DNA of 64,000 nt from Flavobacterium weaverense (GCF_003688495.1 NZ_REFH01000010.1:372001-436000); one strand, 5' to 3'. Counted from the stretch's first letter, positions 36,739-46,177 are shown. Notes: generated by a model not told the origin, from the letters alone. Translations and numbers: made by a program.

Positions 36739-36986
36739 GAACTTCTGGTTAAGATTTCAAACCCTTATGGAGTGGGTTTTTTGTTGTGGTATTGGTATTG
36801 TTCATTATACTTTTGTCGCTTTAACACTGAACAAGCGGCAATTAATATCAGTCCGATAGAACAGGGATAATACTTCTTTAAACAACTGTCTATCAATTAC
36901 AAAACTAATAAAATATATTATTAATGTTACATAATTTTAATTTATTTTTATATTATTTTACGATTAAAATGTTGTAGCGTTATCAA
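36739..36986. other. Non-coding stretch between divergent LDT and ABC-F genes
   Basis: AT-rich DNA. The only structure I see is AAACCC...GGGTTTTTT at about 36759-36783, a terminator-like hairpin lying in the 5' leader side of the transpeptidase gene; it reads as a terminator only on the plus strand, where no gene ends. Confidence 0.35.
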
Positions 36987-37016
36987 TTGCTCAATAACTG
37001 AATTAATCTATATTTG
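36987..37016 (+). promoter_or_regulatory. Promoter of the ABC-F gene
   Basis: TTG, exactly 19 nt, TATATTTG: a full match. The transcript would begin near 37022. Confidence 0.85.
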
Positions 37017-37076
37017 CATTTTTAAAAAATGACGCTGATTCAACGACGATTAGCAAATAAACAACTTGATATAATA

Positions 37077-38711
37077 ATGATTACAGTTAACGATATTTCC
37101 GTGCAATTTGGTGGAACAATTCTTTTTAGTGATGTTTCTTTTGCAATTAATGAAAATGATAAAATTGCCCTCATGGGTAAGAATGGAGCTGGAAAATCTA
37201 CGCTGCTTAAAATAATCGCAGGTCAAAGCAAACCATCAACTGGAAATATATCAGCACCAAAAGATGCTATCGTTGCTTATTTGCCTCAGCATTTGTTGAC
37301 TACTGATGGCGCAACTGTGATGGAAGAGACTTCTAAAGCTTTTGGAGAAATCTTCTCTATGAAAGCTGAAATAGATGACATTAACGAACAGCTGACAATT
37401 CGTACGGATTACGAAAGTGATGCGTACATGAAATTGATTGAAAGAGTTTCTGATCTTAGCGAGAAATTTTACGCTATCGAAGAAGTGAATTACGAAGCGG
37501 AAGTCGAAAAAATATTAATCGGTTTAGGATTTGTTAGAGAAGATTTTGGTCGTCAAACTTCTGAGTTTTCAGGCGGTTGGAGAATGCGAATTGAGTTGGC
37601 AAAAATCCTTTTACAAAAACCAGACTTAATATTATTAGATGAGCCTACGAATCACATGGACATTGAAAGTATTCAGTGGCTTGAGGATTTCTTAATAAAT
37701 TCAGCTAAAGCGGTTGTCGTAATTTCGCACGATAGAGCTTTTGTTGATAATATTACTAATCGTACTATCGAAGTGACGATGGGACGTATTTATGATTACA
37801 AAGCGAAGTATTCTCACTATTTAGAATTGAGAAAAGACCGCAGAATGCATCAGCAAAAAGCATACGACGAGCAACAGCGCATGATTGCTGATAACAGAAC
37901 TTTTATTGATCGTTTTAAAGGAACTTTTTCTAAAACGGATGCAGTTCAATCGCGTGTTAAAATGTTAGAGAAATTGGTTATTGTACAAGTTGACGAAGTT
38001 GATACATCAGCATTAAAATTAAAATTTCCTGCTGCAGTTCGTTCTGGTCAATATCCAGTAATTGTAAAAGATTTATCTAAAACCTACGGCAAACATGTTG
38101 TTTTCAAAGATGCAAATATTGTTATTGAAAGAGGAGAGAAAGTAGCTTTCGTCGGAAAAAATGGAGAGGGAAAATCGACAATGATTAAAGCCATTATGAA
38201 ACAAATCGAAATCGATGGCGGAAGTCTCGAAATTGGTCATAATGCTCAAATTGGCTATTTTGCTCAAAATCAAGCTTCGTTATTAAATGAAAACGCTACC
38301 ATTTTTGAAACTATAGATGATATTGCTGTTGGTGATGTTCGAACAAAAATCAAAGATATTTTAGGTGCTTTTATGTTTCATGGTGACGATGTGACTAAGA
38401 AAGTAAAAGTTCTTTCTGGTGGAGAAAAAACACGTTTGGCAATGATAAAACTATTGTTAGAACCAGTAAACTTGCTAATTCTGGATGAACCTTCAAATCA
38501 CTTAGATATGAAGACTAAAGATATTATTAAAGATGCTTTGCGCGACTTTGACGGAACTTTAATCTTAGTGTCCCACGATAGAGATTTTCTTGATGGTTTA
38601 GCAACTAAGGTTTTTGAATTTGGCAATAAAAGAGTAGTGGAGCACTTTGAAGATATAGCTGGTTTCTTAGCGCACAAGAAAATGGATAGTATGACGGAAA
38701 TTGATAAATAA
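37077..38711 (+). CDS. ABC-F family ATPase
   Basis: A 544-residue cytosolic protein with two ABC domains and no membrane helices. Domain 1: MGKNGAGKSTLLK, FSGGWRMRIELAKILLQ, LILLDEPTNHMD. Domain 2: VGKNGEGKSTMIK, LSGGEKTRLAMIKLL, LLILDEPSNHLD. The linker between them is the charged helical interdomain hairpin that reaches the ribosomal tRNA sites in ABC-F proteins. Members rescue or regulate ribosomes and some give antibiotic resistance; this looks like a housekeeping type. I take the ATG at 37077 because family members begin at ITVNDIS; an ATG at 37029 would add sixteen residues. Confidence 0.92.
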   Translation: MITVNDISVQFGGTILFSDVSFAINENDKIALMGKNGAGKSTLLKIIAGQSKPSTGNISAPKDAIVAYLPQHLLTTDGATVMEETSKAFGEIFSMKAEIDDINEQLTIRTDYESDAYMKLIERVSDLSEKFYAIEEVNYEAEVEKILIGLGFVREDFGRQTSEFSGGWRMRIELAKILLQKPDLILLDEPTNHMDIESIQWLEDFLINSAKAVVVISHDRAFVDNITNRTIEVTMGRIYDYKAKYSHYLELRKDRRMHQQKAYDEQQRMIADNRTFIDRFKGTFSKTDAVQSRVKMLEKLVIVQVDEVDTSALKLKFPAAVRSGQYPVIVKDLSKTYGKHVVFKDANIVIERGEKVAFVGKNGEGKSTMIKAIMKQIEIDGGSLEIGHNAQIGYFAQNQASLLNENATIFETIDDIAVGDVRTKIKDILGAFMFHGDDVTKKVKVLSGGEKTRLAMIKLLLEPVNLLILDEPSNHLDMKTKDIIKDALRDFDGTLILVSHDRDFLDGLATKVFEFGNKRVVEHFEDIAGFLAHKKMDSMTEIDK

Positions 38712-38733
38712 TCGATTTTATTATATTAAAAGA

Positions 38734-38766
38734 AAGAGGCTGTATTTTACGATACAGCCTCTTCTT
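38734..38766. terminator. Bidirectional terminator between ABC-F and GNAT genes
   Basis: GAGGCTGTAT and ATACAGCCTC form a 10-bp stem between convergent genes, with A- and T-rich flanks. Confidence 0.8.
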
Positions 38767-38768
38767 CT

Positions 38769-39071
38769 TTACAATCTAATTCCCGGAGGAAGCAACTCTT
38801 TATACACTGGGTTTTTCTTGAAAAACACCACTATTTTTGGAAGAATAGGAACTACTTTAAATTTTCTTTCTAAAGCGATTTCCATAATATTCTTTAAAAA
38901 ATTACAGATAAACTCTTCATTTTCATACGATTCTGGAACGTTGATTTTCGTTAAAAATATCTTTTTCTCTTGAAAAGAATACTCTACTGAAACTAATCCT
39001 TCTTCAACCGTAGTTTCAAATTGTCGTGCAAAAGTGTTGTCTTTAATTTCGATAGTGATTAATCCATCCAT
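38769..39071 (-). CDS. Small GNAT-like protein (YjdJ type)
   Basis: A 100-residue protein that fits the short GNAT-like N-acetyltransferase group: strands LVSVEYSFQEKKIFLTKINV, the helix ENEEFICNFLKNIMEIALER and the end KVVPILPKIVVFFKKNP, equivalent to the CPYVRAYIEKHPEY ending of YjdJ relatives. The acetyl-CoA loop (RGxG-like) is degenerate here, replaced by ESYENEEF, so catalytic activity is doubtful. It lies 11 bp downstream of the pirin gene on the same strand. Confidence 0.7.
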   Translation of the reverse strand: MDGLITIEIKDNTFARQFETTVEEGLVSVEYSFQEKKIFLTKINVPESYENEEFICNFLKNIMEIALERKFKVVPILPKIVVFFKKNPVYKELLPPGIRL

Positions 39072-39082
39072 GATAATTAACT

Positions 39083-39799
39083 CTAATTCATTGGTACTTC
39101 GACCAAAAGTATTTTTGATTTGGTTATAATCTCGATTTCAAAATTTTCAAAATCTGTTATTCCCATGGCATCTCTTGCCTTTAAAACTTGATTATTTATT
39201 TGTATTTCGCCTTCGATTAAAAATAAATAGACACCATTTTTAGGGATTATAACTGTATAATTTGAAGTGGTATTTCTTTCAAAAATTCCTAAATGTAAAA
39301 AGGTTTTCTGGTAAACCCAAAGTGCATTCCCATCATTCATATCGTTTGGCGAAACAATATTTACAAAGGTATTGATTTGATTTTCAATATCAAATGATTT
39401 TTGGTCGTATCTTGGTGTAGCATTTTCTCTACTTGGAAAAATCCAAAGTTGCAGTGTTTTTGCTCGTTCTTCTTTGCTTGCATTCATTTCAGAATGTTCT
39501 ACACCCGATCCGGCACTCATTACTTGCACTTCACCAAATCGAATTACTCCTTCGTTGCCCATGCTATCTCTATGTTCCAAGCCTCCTTCAAGCGGAATAG
39601 TGATAATTTCCATATTGGCGTGACCATGTGTTCCAAAGCCAGTTCCACCAGCAATAGTGTCATCATTTAAAACGCGAAGCATTCCGAACTGCATTCGGTC
39701 CGAATTGTAATAATTCCCAAAGGAAAACGAAAAATTAGCGTTTAACCAACCGAAATTAGCGGTACCTCTAGTATTTGATTCTATAAATTGTGTTCTCAT
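39083..39799 (-). CDS. Pirin family protein
   Basis: A 238-residue bicupin of the pirin family. The N-terminal cupin carries the metal ligands in GFGTHGHANMEIITIPLEGG and later HRDS and HSEMN; the second cupin follows from about residue 140. Members bind iron; some, such as YhhW, are quercetin dioxygenases and others are regulators. The natural substrate here is unknown. It is followed by the small GNAT-like gene and lies divergent from the alpha/beta hydrolase gene. Confidence 0.92.
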   Translation of the reverse strand: MRTQFIESNTRGTANFGWLNANFSFSFGNYYNSDRMQFGMLRVLNDDTIAGGTGFGTHGHANMEIITIPLEGGLEHRDSMGNEGVIRFGEVQVMSAGSGVEHSEMNASKEERAKTLQLWIFPSRENATPRYDQKSFDIENQINTFVNIVSPNDMNDGNALWVYQKTFLHLGIFERNTTSNYTVIIPKNGVYLFLIEGEIQINNQVLKARDAMGITDFENFEIEIITKSKILLVEVPMN

Positions 39800-39911
39800 A
39801 AATTAATGGTAATAAAGATAGAAGAGCCGTGATTTTGAATAAAAAAAATTAATTTTATACAAAATTCGAGATTAAAAATCAGAATATTGTTATAAAATCG
39901 TTAAAACACTT

Positions 39912-40625
39912 ATGAGTAAAATACCCGTTTATATGATGCCAGGATTGGCTGCTAGCACCGCTATTTTTGAAAGAATTGTTCTTCCAGAGGCTGATTTTGA
40001 AATTCATTTACTAGAGTGGGAAATCCCATTAAAGAGTGAATCTTTACCCGAATACGCTAAAAGAATGGTAGAGAAAATTAAACATCCCAATCCAGTGTTG
40101 ATAGGCGTGTCTTTTGGAGGTATTTTAGTTCAAGAAATGGCTCGATTTATAAAGGTTAGAAAAGTGATTATTATTTCTAGCGCTAAAAGTAATCTAGAAT
40201 TTCCACGCAGATTTAAACTTGGTAAAACCACAAAAGCATACAAATTAATTCCTATGAGCTTGCTGTTGAATATTGAGAATTTAGCAAAGTTCTCTTTTGG
40301 TGCAACTATTAATAAACGAATCAAGCTTTATGAAAAGTTTCTTTCGGTTCGTGATATTGGATATTTAGAATGGGCAGTGGAGCAAATTATACTGTGGGAT
40401 CGAACAGTAATTGATGAAAGTGTAATTCATATTCATGGAGATGCGGATGATATTTTCCCTATCAATTATATAAGTAATTGCATTGTTGTAAAAGGAGGGA
40501 CGCATATTATGATATTGAACAAATACAAGTGGTTGAATGAAAACTTACCTGCGATAATAATGGGTACATGGAAGGACGAAGAGGATAAAAATCAAATAAT
40601 AAAAGATGATGAAACAAATTCATAA
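39912..40625 (+). CDS. Alpha/beta hydrolase
   Basis: A 237-residue protein with the alpha/beta hydrolase order: VYMMPGLAAS (oxyanion region), the nucleophile elbow LIGVSFGGILVQE with Ser, an Asp near HIHGDADDIFPI and a late His in KGGTHIMIL. All triad positions are present. There is no signal peptide, so it is cytosolic. Substrate unknown. Its end overlaps the lytic transglycosylase gene by 20 bp, so the two are translated together. Confidence 0.85.
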   Translation: MSKIPVYMMPGLAASTAIFERIVLPEADFEIHLLEWEIPLKSESLPEYAKRMVEKIKHPNPVLIGVSFGGILVQEMARFIKVRKVIIISSAKSNLEFPRRFKLGKTTKAYKLIPMSLLLNIENLAKFSFGATINKRIKLYEKFLSVRDIGYLEWAVEQIILWDRTVIDESVIHIHGDADDIFPINYISNCIVVKGGTHIMILNKYKWLNENLPAIIMGTWKDEEDKNQIIKDDETNS

Positions 40626-41502
40626 AATACTGCTACTTACGGCCGTTGTTCTTGTAAGTGGGATCTTTATTTACGCGAGCACCTATACTGTCAAAGATAA
40701 AAGTGCTGCGGTAGAAAATGAAAGCCCTTTTCCCTCAAAACTAGATTTTGCTGGTGAGAACACACCACTACAATTAGATGATGTAAGAGAACGATTTGAT
40801 CGTGAATTGTTGGTAAACGTAAATTTACATGCATCGACGATTTTAGCCATAAAAAGAGCACATCGTGCGTTTCCAATTATTGAACCTATTTTAAAGAAAA
40901 ATGGGATTCCAGATGATTTTAAATATCTAGCAGTTATTGAAAGTGGATTAGTAAATGCAGTTTCATCGGCTGGTGCGAGAGGGATTTGGCAATTTATGCC
41001 AGAAACGGCCAAAGAGCACGGTATGGAAGTAAATGACAATGTTGATCAGCGCTACGATCTGGCAAAATCTACTCAAGCAGCTTGTAGTTATTTGCTAAAT
41101 GCCAAAGCAAAATTAGGAAGTTGGACTTTGGCTGCAGCCTCATACAATGGAGGAATGGTAGGTGTAAATAAAAAAATTGCGATTCAGAAAGTTTCTAATT
41201 ATTATGATTTGCTGTTAACAGAAGAAACGTATCGCTATGTATTCAGAATTTTAGCTTTAAAGGAAATTATGAATAATCCGGTGAAATACGGGTATACTAT
41301 TGCAAAAGATGAAATGTATAGTGGTTTACCAACACGCAAAATCGAAGTGGATAGTTCCATAAGTGATTTGGCTGATTTCGCTAAAGCGCAAGGGATTAAT
41401 TATAAAATATTAAAAATTCACAACCCGTGGCTTCGGGAAACAAAATTGATTAATGCAGAAGGTAAAAAATACCAAATCGAAATTCCAGTAAAAGGATATT
41501 GA
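40606..41502 (+). CDS. Lytic transglycosylase (SLT domain, GH23-like)
   Basis: A 298-residue envelope protein. An N-terminal membrane anchor or signal (ILLLTAVVLVSGIFIYAS) is followed by a linker and the SLT domain: catalytic Glu in YLAVIESGLVNAVSSAGARG, IWQFMPETAKEHG, and AAASYNGGMVGVNK. These enzymes cleave the glycan strand to 1,6-anhydro-MurNAc ends. The C-terminal part lacks a full LysM repeat. It overlaps the hydrolase gene upstream. Confidence 0.9.
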   Translation: MMKQIHKILLLTAVVLVSGIFIYASTYTVKDKSAAVENESPFPSKLDFAGENTPLQLDDVRERFDRELLVNVNLHASTILAIKRAHRAFPIIEPILKKNGIPDDFKYLAVIESGLVNAVSSAGARGIWQFMPETAKEHGMEVNDNVDQRYDLAKSTQAACSYLLNAKAKLGSWTLAAASYNGGMVGVNKKIAIQKVSNYYDLLLTEETYRYVFRILALKEIMNNPVKYGYTIAKDEMYSGLPTRKIEVDSSISDLADFAKAQGINYKILKIHNPWLRETKLINAEGKKYQIEIPVKGY

Positions 41503-41517
41503 TTGGGTGAAAATGAA

Positions 41518-41550
41518 AAGGGCCAAATGTGTATCATTTGGCCCTTATTT
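41518..41550. terminator. Bidirectional terminator
   Basis: AAGGGCCAAATG and CATTTGGCCCTT form a perfect 12-bp stem between convergent genes. Confidence 0.85.
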
Positions 41551-41554
41551 AAAT

Positions 41555-42070
41555 TTAGATCTTTTTCATCTGATCTTTCATCATTACAATTTGCTCTTTC
41601 AACATGCCTTGCTTGTCAAGTCTTTTAGCTTCATTCAATAAAGTTGTCGCTTCTAACTTTCTTCTTCGTGACATTGCTACACCTGCTAGGTTTAATTTGG
41701 CTACAGCCAAATCCATATCCATTGATAATCCTAGTTCGATTGCTTTTTTGAAATATTTCTCTGCTTGGTTGATATTGGTTTGAGAAAGCATGATACCATG
41801 TAAATAATTAAAATAGCCTTGTTGTTTTTTCACCAATGCTGTATCTGGATTTTTGATGTAGGCTAGCCATTTTTTAGCACCTTCAAAATCTTGTTTTCTT
41901 AGTTTTAAGAACGCTAATAAGATGAATTCATTTTTGAAGTAAAGGAAAATAGGAATTGCACTTAATAATATAAGGAAAATTCCGTTACCAATATTACTTT
42001 CAGTAAATTGCCAAAAGCCAGTAGCAATGATAAGTCCGGCGATAATAAGTTTAATATTTCTGTGAAACAT
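41555..42070 (-). CDS. Membrane-anchored TPR-like protein
   Basis: A 171-residue protein with two N-terminal membrane helices (about 8-25 and 28-47) and a helical repeat region with TPR character (QGYFNYLHGIMLSQTN and AEKYFKKAIELGLSMDMDLA). It has no enzyme motif. It converges with the transglycosylase gene and stands alone. Function unknown; TPR domains usually mediate protein contacts. Confidence 0.72.
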   Translation of the reverse strand: MFHRNIKLIIAGLIIATGFWQFTESNIGNGIFLILLSAIPIFLYFKNEFILLAFLKLRKQDFEGAKKWLAYIKNPDTALVKKQQGYFNYLHGIMLSQTNINQAEKYFKKAIELGLSMDMDLAVAKLNLAGVAMSRRRKLEATTLLNEAKRLDKQGMLKEQIVMMKDQMKKI

Positions 42071-42133
42071 AGTGTGATTATTTTAAGATCACAAATATAG
42101 TAAAATGAATTGAAAATATTTTTACAAAACTAC

Positions 42134-42163
42134 TTGTGAGGAAAAAAAGTCTTTGTATATTTG
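42134..42163 (+). promoter_or_regulatory. Promoter of rpmH
   Basis: TTG, exactly 19 nt, TATATTTG: a full match, about 70 nt before the rpmH start. Confidence 0.88.
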
Positions 42164-42232
42164 CACTCGGATTTCGGGTAACAGGTATCCGAATTAAGAA
42201 AGATATAAATAAGTTTTTAAAGATACAAAGCA

Positions 42233-42394
42233 ATGAGCAAAAGAACGTTTCAACCATCGAAAAGAAAAAGAAGAAATAAGCACGGATTTATGGACAGAAT
42301 GGCTTCTGCGAATGGAAGAAAAGTTCTTGCTAGAAGAAGAGCTAAAGGAAGACATAAATTGACTGTATCTTGCGAACCAAGACACAAAAAATAA
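42233..42394 (+). CDS. rpmH: 50S ribosomal protein L34
   Basis: A 53-residue, very basic ribosomal protein: [19 protein letters not shown], then [19 protein letters not shown] and HKLTVS. It is complete and standard for L34, although too short for usual ORF cut-offs; a longer frame exists on the opposite strand but is only a shadow. It has its own promoter and terminator. Confidence 0.97.
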   Translation: MSKRTFQPSKRKRRNKHGFMDRMASANGRKVLARRRAKGRHKLTVSCEPRHKK

Positions 42395-42413
42395 TGTTTG
42401 TATAAACATAAAT

Positions 42414-42447
42414 AAGGCGTTACTTTCTTTAGTATCGCCTTTTTTTA
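42414..42447 (+). terminator. Terminator of rpmH
   Basis: AAGGCGTTACT and AGTATCGCCTT pair with one mismatch around TTCTTT, followed by a T run. Confidence 0.8.
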
Positions 42448-42551
42448 TACCTAATCGGTACTTAAAGCCTAGGAGTCAGCGCTTAAAGCAGTAAATTGAC
42501 ACCGCTTTATCTGTTCAAAATATAACTACACAACACAATAATTACAATAAA

Positions 42552-45404
42552 ATGCCAAAAGATACATCCATAAAATCAGTTTTAATAATAGGCTCAGGTC
42601 CTATTGTTATTGGTCAAGCATGCGAATTTGATTACGCAGGATCACAATCTGCTCGTTCTATTCGTGAAGAAGGAATTGAAGTTATTTTAATAAATTCGAA
42701 TCCAGCAACGATTATGACCGACCCATCTATGGCCGATCATATTTACTTGAAGCCATTAACGACTAAGTCGATTATTGAAATTTTGAAAGAGCATCCTCAA
42801 ATCGATTCTGTTTTGCCTACAATGGGTGGACAAACTGCTTTGAACTTGTGTCTGGAAGCAGATGAAAAAGGGATTTGGAAGGATTTTGGTGTAAAAATGA
42901 TTGGTGTTGATGTAAACGCAATCAATATTACTGAAGACAGAGAGCAGTTTAAACAATTGCTTAAAAAAATAAATGTACCGTCTGCACCTGCAGAAATATG
43001 TACATCTTACCTTAGAGGTAAGGAAATTGCACAAGAATTTGGATTTCCATTAGTAATTCGTCCTTCATTTACACTTGGTGGAACTGGAGCTGCGATTGTA
43101 TATAAGAAAGAAGATTTTGACGAACTTTTAACTAGAGGTTTAGAAGCATCACCTATTCATGAGGTTTTGATTGATAAAGCTTTGATGGGTTGGAAAGAAT
43201 ATGAGTTGGAATTGTTAAGAGATAAAAACGACAACGTAGTTATTATCTGTTCGATCGAAAATATGGATCCTATGGGAATTCATACTGGAGATTCAATCAC
43301 GGTTGCACCAGCAATGACTTTATCGGATACTACTTTCCAAAAAATGCGTGATTATGCGATCTTGATGATGCGTAGCATCGGAAACTTTGCAGGAGGTTGT
43401 AACGTGCAGTTTGCCGTTTCGCCAGACGATAAAGAAGATATTGTAGCAATCGAGATTAACCCTCGTGTTTCTCGTTCTTCGGCTTTAGCCTCGAAAGCGA
43501 CTGGTTATCCAATTGCAAAAATTGCTTCTAAACTAGCTTTAGGATATAATTTAGATGAATTGCAAAATCAGATTACTAAATCAACTTCGGCATTATTCGA
43601 ACCAACTTTAGATTATGTGATTGTGAAAATTCCACGTTGGAACTTTGATAAATTTGAAGGTGCTGATAGAACTTTAGGGCTTCAAATGAAATCAGTAGGT
43701 GAGGTAATGGGAATTGGACGTTCGTTCCAAGAAGCATTGCACAAAGCTACTCAATCATTAGAAATTAAAAGAAATGGTCTAGGAGCTGATGGAAAAGGAT
43801 ATACAAACTACGAACAAATTATCGAGAAACTGACTTATGCGAGTTGGGATCGTGTTTTTGTGATTTATGATGCGATTGCGATGGGAATTCCATTGAGCCG
43901 TATTCACGAAATCACTAAAATCGATATGTGGTTCTTGAAACAATATGAAGAGCTTTACACTTTAGAGAAAGAAATTTCTAATTATAAAGTGGATACTTTG
44001 CCAAAAGAATTATTGCTAGAAGCCAAACAAAAAGGTTTTGCTGACAGACAAATTGCGCACATGATGGCTTGTCTAGAAAGCGAAGTACACAGTTTGCGTG
44101 ATGTAATGAATGTGAATCGTGTATTTAAATTAGTAGATACTTGTGCAGCTGAATTTAAAGCAAAAACACCGTATTACTATTCAACTTTTGAAGCTGAAAT
44201 AGAAAAAGCTGACGGAACGCGCTACGTGGATAACGAAAGTGTAGTTTCAGATAAAAAGAAAATCATTGTTCTTGGATCAGGTCCAAACAGAATTGGTCAA
44301 GGAATCGAATTTGATTATTCTTGCGTTCATGGTGTGCTTGCCGCTAAAGAATGTGGTTACGAAACGATAATGATCAACTGTAATCCAGAAACAGTTTCGA
44401 CTGATTTTGATACAGCAGATAAATTGTACTTCGAGCCTGTTTATTGGGAACATATTTACGACATTATACAGCATGAAAAACCAGAAGGTGTAATCGTGCA
44501 ACTTGGTGGTCAAACTGCTCTTAAATTAGCGGAAAAACTATCAAAATACGGTATAAAAATTATAGGAACTAGCTTCGATGCTTTAGATTTAGCTGAAGAT
44601 AGAGGACGTTTTTCTGAATTATTAACCGAATTAAAAATTCCTTTCCCACAGTTTGGAATTGCTGAAACGGCTGATGAAGCTTCTGCATTAGCAGATACTT
44701 TAGACTTTCCTCTATTGATTCGTCCTTCTTATGTGTTGGGTGGTCAAGGAATGAAAATTGTAATCAACAAACAAGAACTAGAGGAGCACGTTATCAATTT
44801 ATTGAAAACTATTCCAGGGAATAAATTACTATTAGACCACTATCTTGATGGTGCTATTGAAGCAGAAGCAGATGCAATTTGCGACGGTGAAAATGTGTAC
44901 ATCATAGGAATTATGGAGCACATTGAACCTTGTGGAGTACACTCTGGAGATAGTAACGCGACTTTGCCTCCTTTTAACTTAGGAGAATTTGTAATGCAGC
45001 AAATAAAAGATCATACGCATAAAATTGCTCTAGCATTAAAAACGGTTGGTTTAATCAACATTCAGTTTGCGATTAAAGATGACACCGTTTATATTATTGA
45101 AGCAAATCCTAGAGCGTCTCGTACGGTTCCTTTTATCGCAAAAGCATACGGTGAGCCTTATGTGAATTATGCAACTAAAGTAATGTTAGGTCACAATAAA
45201 GTAACTGATTTCAAATTCAATCCACAATTGAAAGGATATGCAATTAAGCAACCGGTTTTCTCTTTCAGTAAGTTCCACAATGTAAACAAAGCATTAGGAC
45301 CAGAAATGAAATCAACAGGAGAAAGCATTTTATTTATCGATGACTTAAAAGACGATCAGTTCTACGAATTGTACTCTAGAAGAAAAATGTATTTAAGTAA
45401 GTAA
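42552..45404 (+). CDS. carB: Carbamoyl-phosphate synthase large subunit
   Basis: A 950-residue enzyme subunit that makes carbamoyl phosphate from bicarbonate, ammonia and two ATP for arginine and pyrimidines. Both homologous ATP-grasp halves are seen: IGSGPIVIGQACEFDYAG and RPSFTLGGTGAAIVY in the first, LGSGPNRIGQGIEFDYS and RPSYVLGGQGMKIVI in the second. It stops near YELYSRRKMYLSK, so it lacks the C-terminal MGS-like regulatory domain of the 1,070-residue E. coli form, as is usual in Flavobacteriaceae. carA is not beside it. Its 3' end and terminator are duplicated 919 bp downstream. Confidence 0.96.
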   Translation: MPKDTSIKSVLIIGSGPIVIGQACEFDYAGSQSARSIREEGIEVILINSNPATIMTDPSMADHIYLKPLTTKSIIEILKEHPQIDSVLPTMGGQTALNLCLEADEKGIWKDFGVKMIGVDVNAINITEDREQFKQLLKKINVPSAPAEICTSYLRGKEIAQEFGFPLVIRPSFTLGGTGAAIVYKKEDFDELLTRGLEASPIHEVLIDKALMGWKEYELELLRDKNDNVVIICSIENMDPMGIHTGDSITVAPAMTLSDTTFQKMRDYAILMMRSIGNFAGGCNVQFAVSPDDKEDIVAIEINPRVSRSSALASKATGYPIAKIASKLALGYNLDELQNQITKSTSALFEPTLDYVIVKIPRWNFDKFEGADRTLGLQMKSVGEVMGIGRSFQEALHKATQSLEIKRNGLGADGKGYTNYEQIIEKLTYASWDRVFVIYDAIAMGIPLSRIHEITKIDMWFLKQYEELYTLEKEISNYKVDTLPKELLLEAKQKGFADRQIAHMMACLESEVHSLRDVMNVNRVFKLVDTCAAEFKAKTPYYYSTFEAEIEKADGTRYVDNESVVSDKKKIIVLGSGPNRIGQGIEFDYSCVHGVLAAKECGYETIMINCNPETVSTDFDTADKLYFEPVYWEHIYDIIQHEKPEGVIVQLGGQTALKLAEKLSKYGIKIIGTSFDALDLAEDRGRFSELLTELKIPFPQFGIAETADEASALADTLDFPLLIRPSYVLGGQGMKIVINKQELEEHVINLLKTIPGNKLLLDHYLDGAIEAEADAICDGENVYIIGIMEHIEPCGVHSGDSNATLPPFNLGEFVMQQIKDHTHKIALALKTVGLINIQFAIKDDTVYIIEANPRASRTVPFIAKAYGEPYVNYATKVMLGHNKVTDFKFNPQLKGYAIKQPVFSFSKFHNVNKALGPEMKSTGESILFIDDLKDDQFYELYSRRKMYLSK

Positions 45405-45450
45405 TACTTAGATTATATATATCGAAAAAGCCCCGTCTGGGGCTTTTTGC
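45309..45450 (+). repeat. Direct repeat copy 1: carB 3' end plus terminator
   Basis: The last 32 codons of carB and the following terminator are repeated at 46228-46371. I count about 12 substitutions over 142 bp, plus two extra T at the end of copy 2. In the coding part most differences are silent. Confidence 0.9.
45424..45448 (+). terminator. Terminator of carB
   Basis: AAAAAGCCCC and GGGGCTTTTT pair around a short loop and end in T. A second copy stands at 46343-46369. Confidence 0.9.
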
Positions 45451-45455
45451 ATTTA

Positions 45456-45602
45456 TTATGGTTTTACTCTAACTATTTTATTATCCTTAAGAATGACTAG
45501 TTCACTATTTGATTTCTTTTTGAACTCGATTAATTTTTCATATACTTTGCTCATTCCATCAATTATTTTTTGTTGGTTCAGCGATCTTTTATATTCTTTC
45601 AT
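45456..45602 (-). CDS. 48-residue partner of the zeta-like toxin (possible antitoxin)
   Basis: A small ORF below common length limits. It begins MKEYKRSLNQQKIIDGMSK, continues with a charged helix and ends with LVILKDNKIVRVKP, a short beta-like tail. Its ATG overlaps the end of the zeta-like gene by 14 bp, so it is translated with it. The basic, partly helical sequence and its place make it a candidate antitoxin or accessory protein. I do not recognise a named family with certainty. The toxin-first order would be unusual for a classic epsilon-zeta pair. Confidence 0.65.
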   Translation of the reverse strand: MKEYKRSLNQQKIIDGMSKVYEKLIEFKKKSNSELVILKDNKIVRVKP

Positions 45603-46173
45603 TCCAATTTTTTTTTAAGTTATTGAATTTAATAGGACTTAAAATTTTCATTTCACTATCGAGAGATTTTTCAGCAATTAACTCCGGTACTCCAAATGAA
45701 TTATCAAAAATAAGTACTTCGTCTGCAATATCAACATAAATTTCAAAAAGATTTTTAATACCGTTTTTATATCTTCTTTTTATAACGTCTGTATCGATGT
45801 TGTGACCACCTTCCAGAACTCGTGTTCTGACTCTTTCAATTGCTAGATCTACATTTTCTAACCAAAAAAACAAAAGAGTTACGTTATAGTTGTGCTTTTT
45901 TGCCTTTATAATTTTTCCTCTATAGCTTTTAGTAGCTAGAGTGGTTTCAAAAGCAAATGATTTTTCTGCATCTAGTAGTTCGTTGATTCTTTTTATCATT
46001 ATTCTTCCGGCTTCAAAGGCAACTTTCTCAGGTTGAAAAGGAGATAAACCTTTGGCTATTTCATCAGCGTTTACAAATTCTTTACAGCTTAAGATATCAG
46101 GTAAAATTGTAAACGAGGCAGTTGTTTTGCCCGCTCCATTACAACCTGCTATGACGTAAAGTTTCTTGTTCAT
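45589..46173 (-). CDS. Zeta-toxin-like P-loop kinase
   Basis: A 194-residue kinase-like protein: Walker A IAGCNGAGKTTASFTILP at the start, FVNADEIAKGLSPFQPE (the Asp that in zeta toxins contacts UDP-GlcNAc), FAFETTLATKSY, and an Arg-rich lid ERVRTRVLEGGHNI with RRYKNGI. These are features of the zeta-toxin/UDP-GlcNAc-kinase family, which phosphorylates a cell-wall precursor and blocks wall synthesis. Some relatives are not toxic. It lies inside a carB 3'-end duplication, pointing to recent insertion. Confidence 0.82.
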   Translation of the reverse strand: MNKKLYVIAGCNGAGKTTASFTILPDILSCKEFVNADEIAKGLSPFQPEKVAFEAGRIMIKRINELLDAEKSFAFETTLATKSYRGKIIKAKKHNYNVTLLFFWLENVDLAIERVRTRVLEGGHNIDTDVIKRRYKNGIKNLFEIYVDIADEVLIFDNSFGVPELIAEKSLDSEMKILSPIKFNNLKKNWNERI

Positions 46174-46177
46174 TTAT

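Noticed and set aside
42194..42409. 71-residue ORF on the minus strand
   Set aside because: It is the shadow of rpmH on the plus strand, which is a clear L34 with promoter and terminator.
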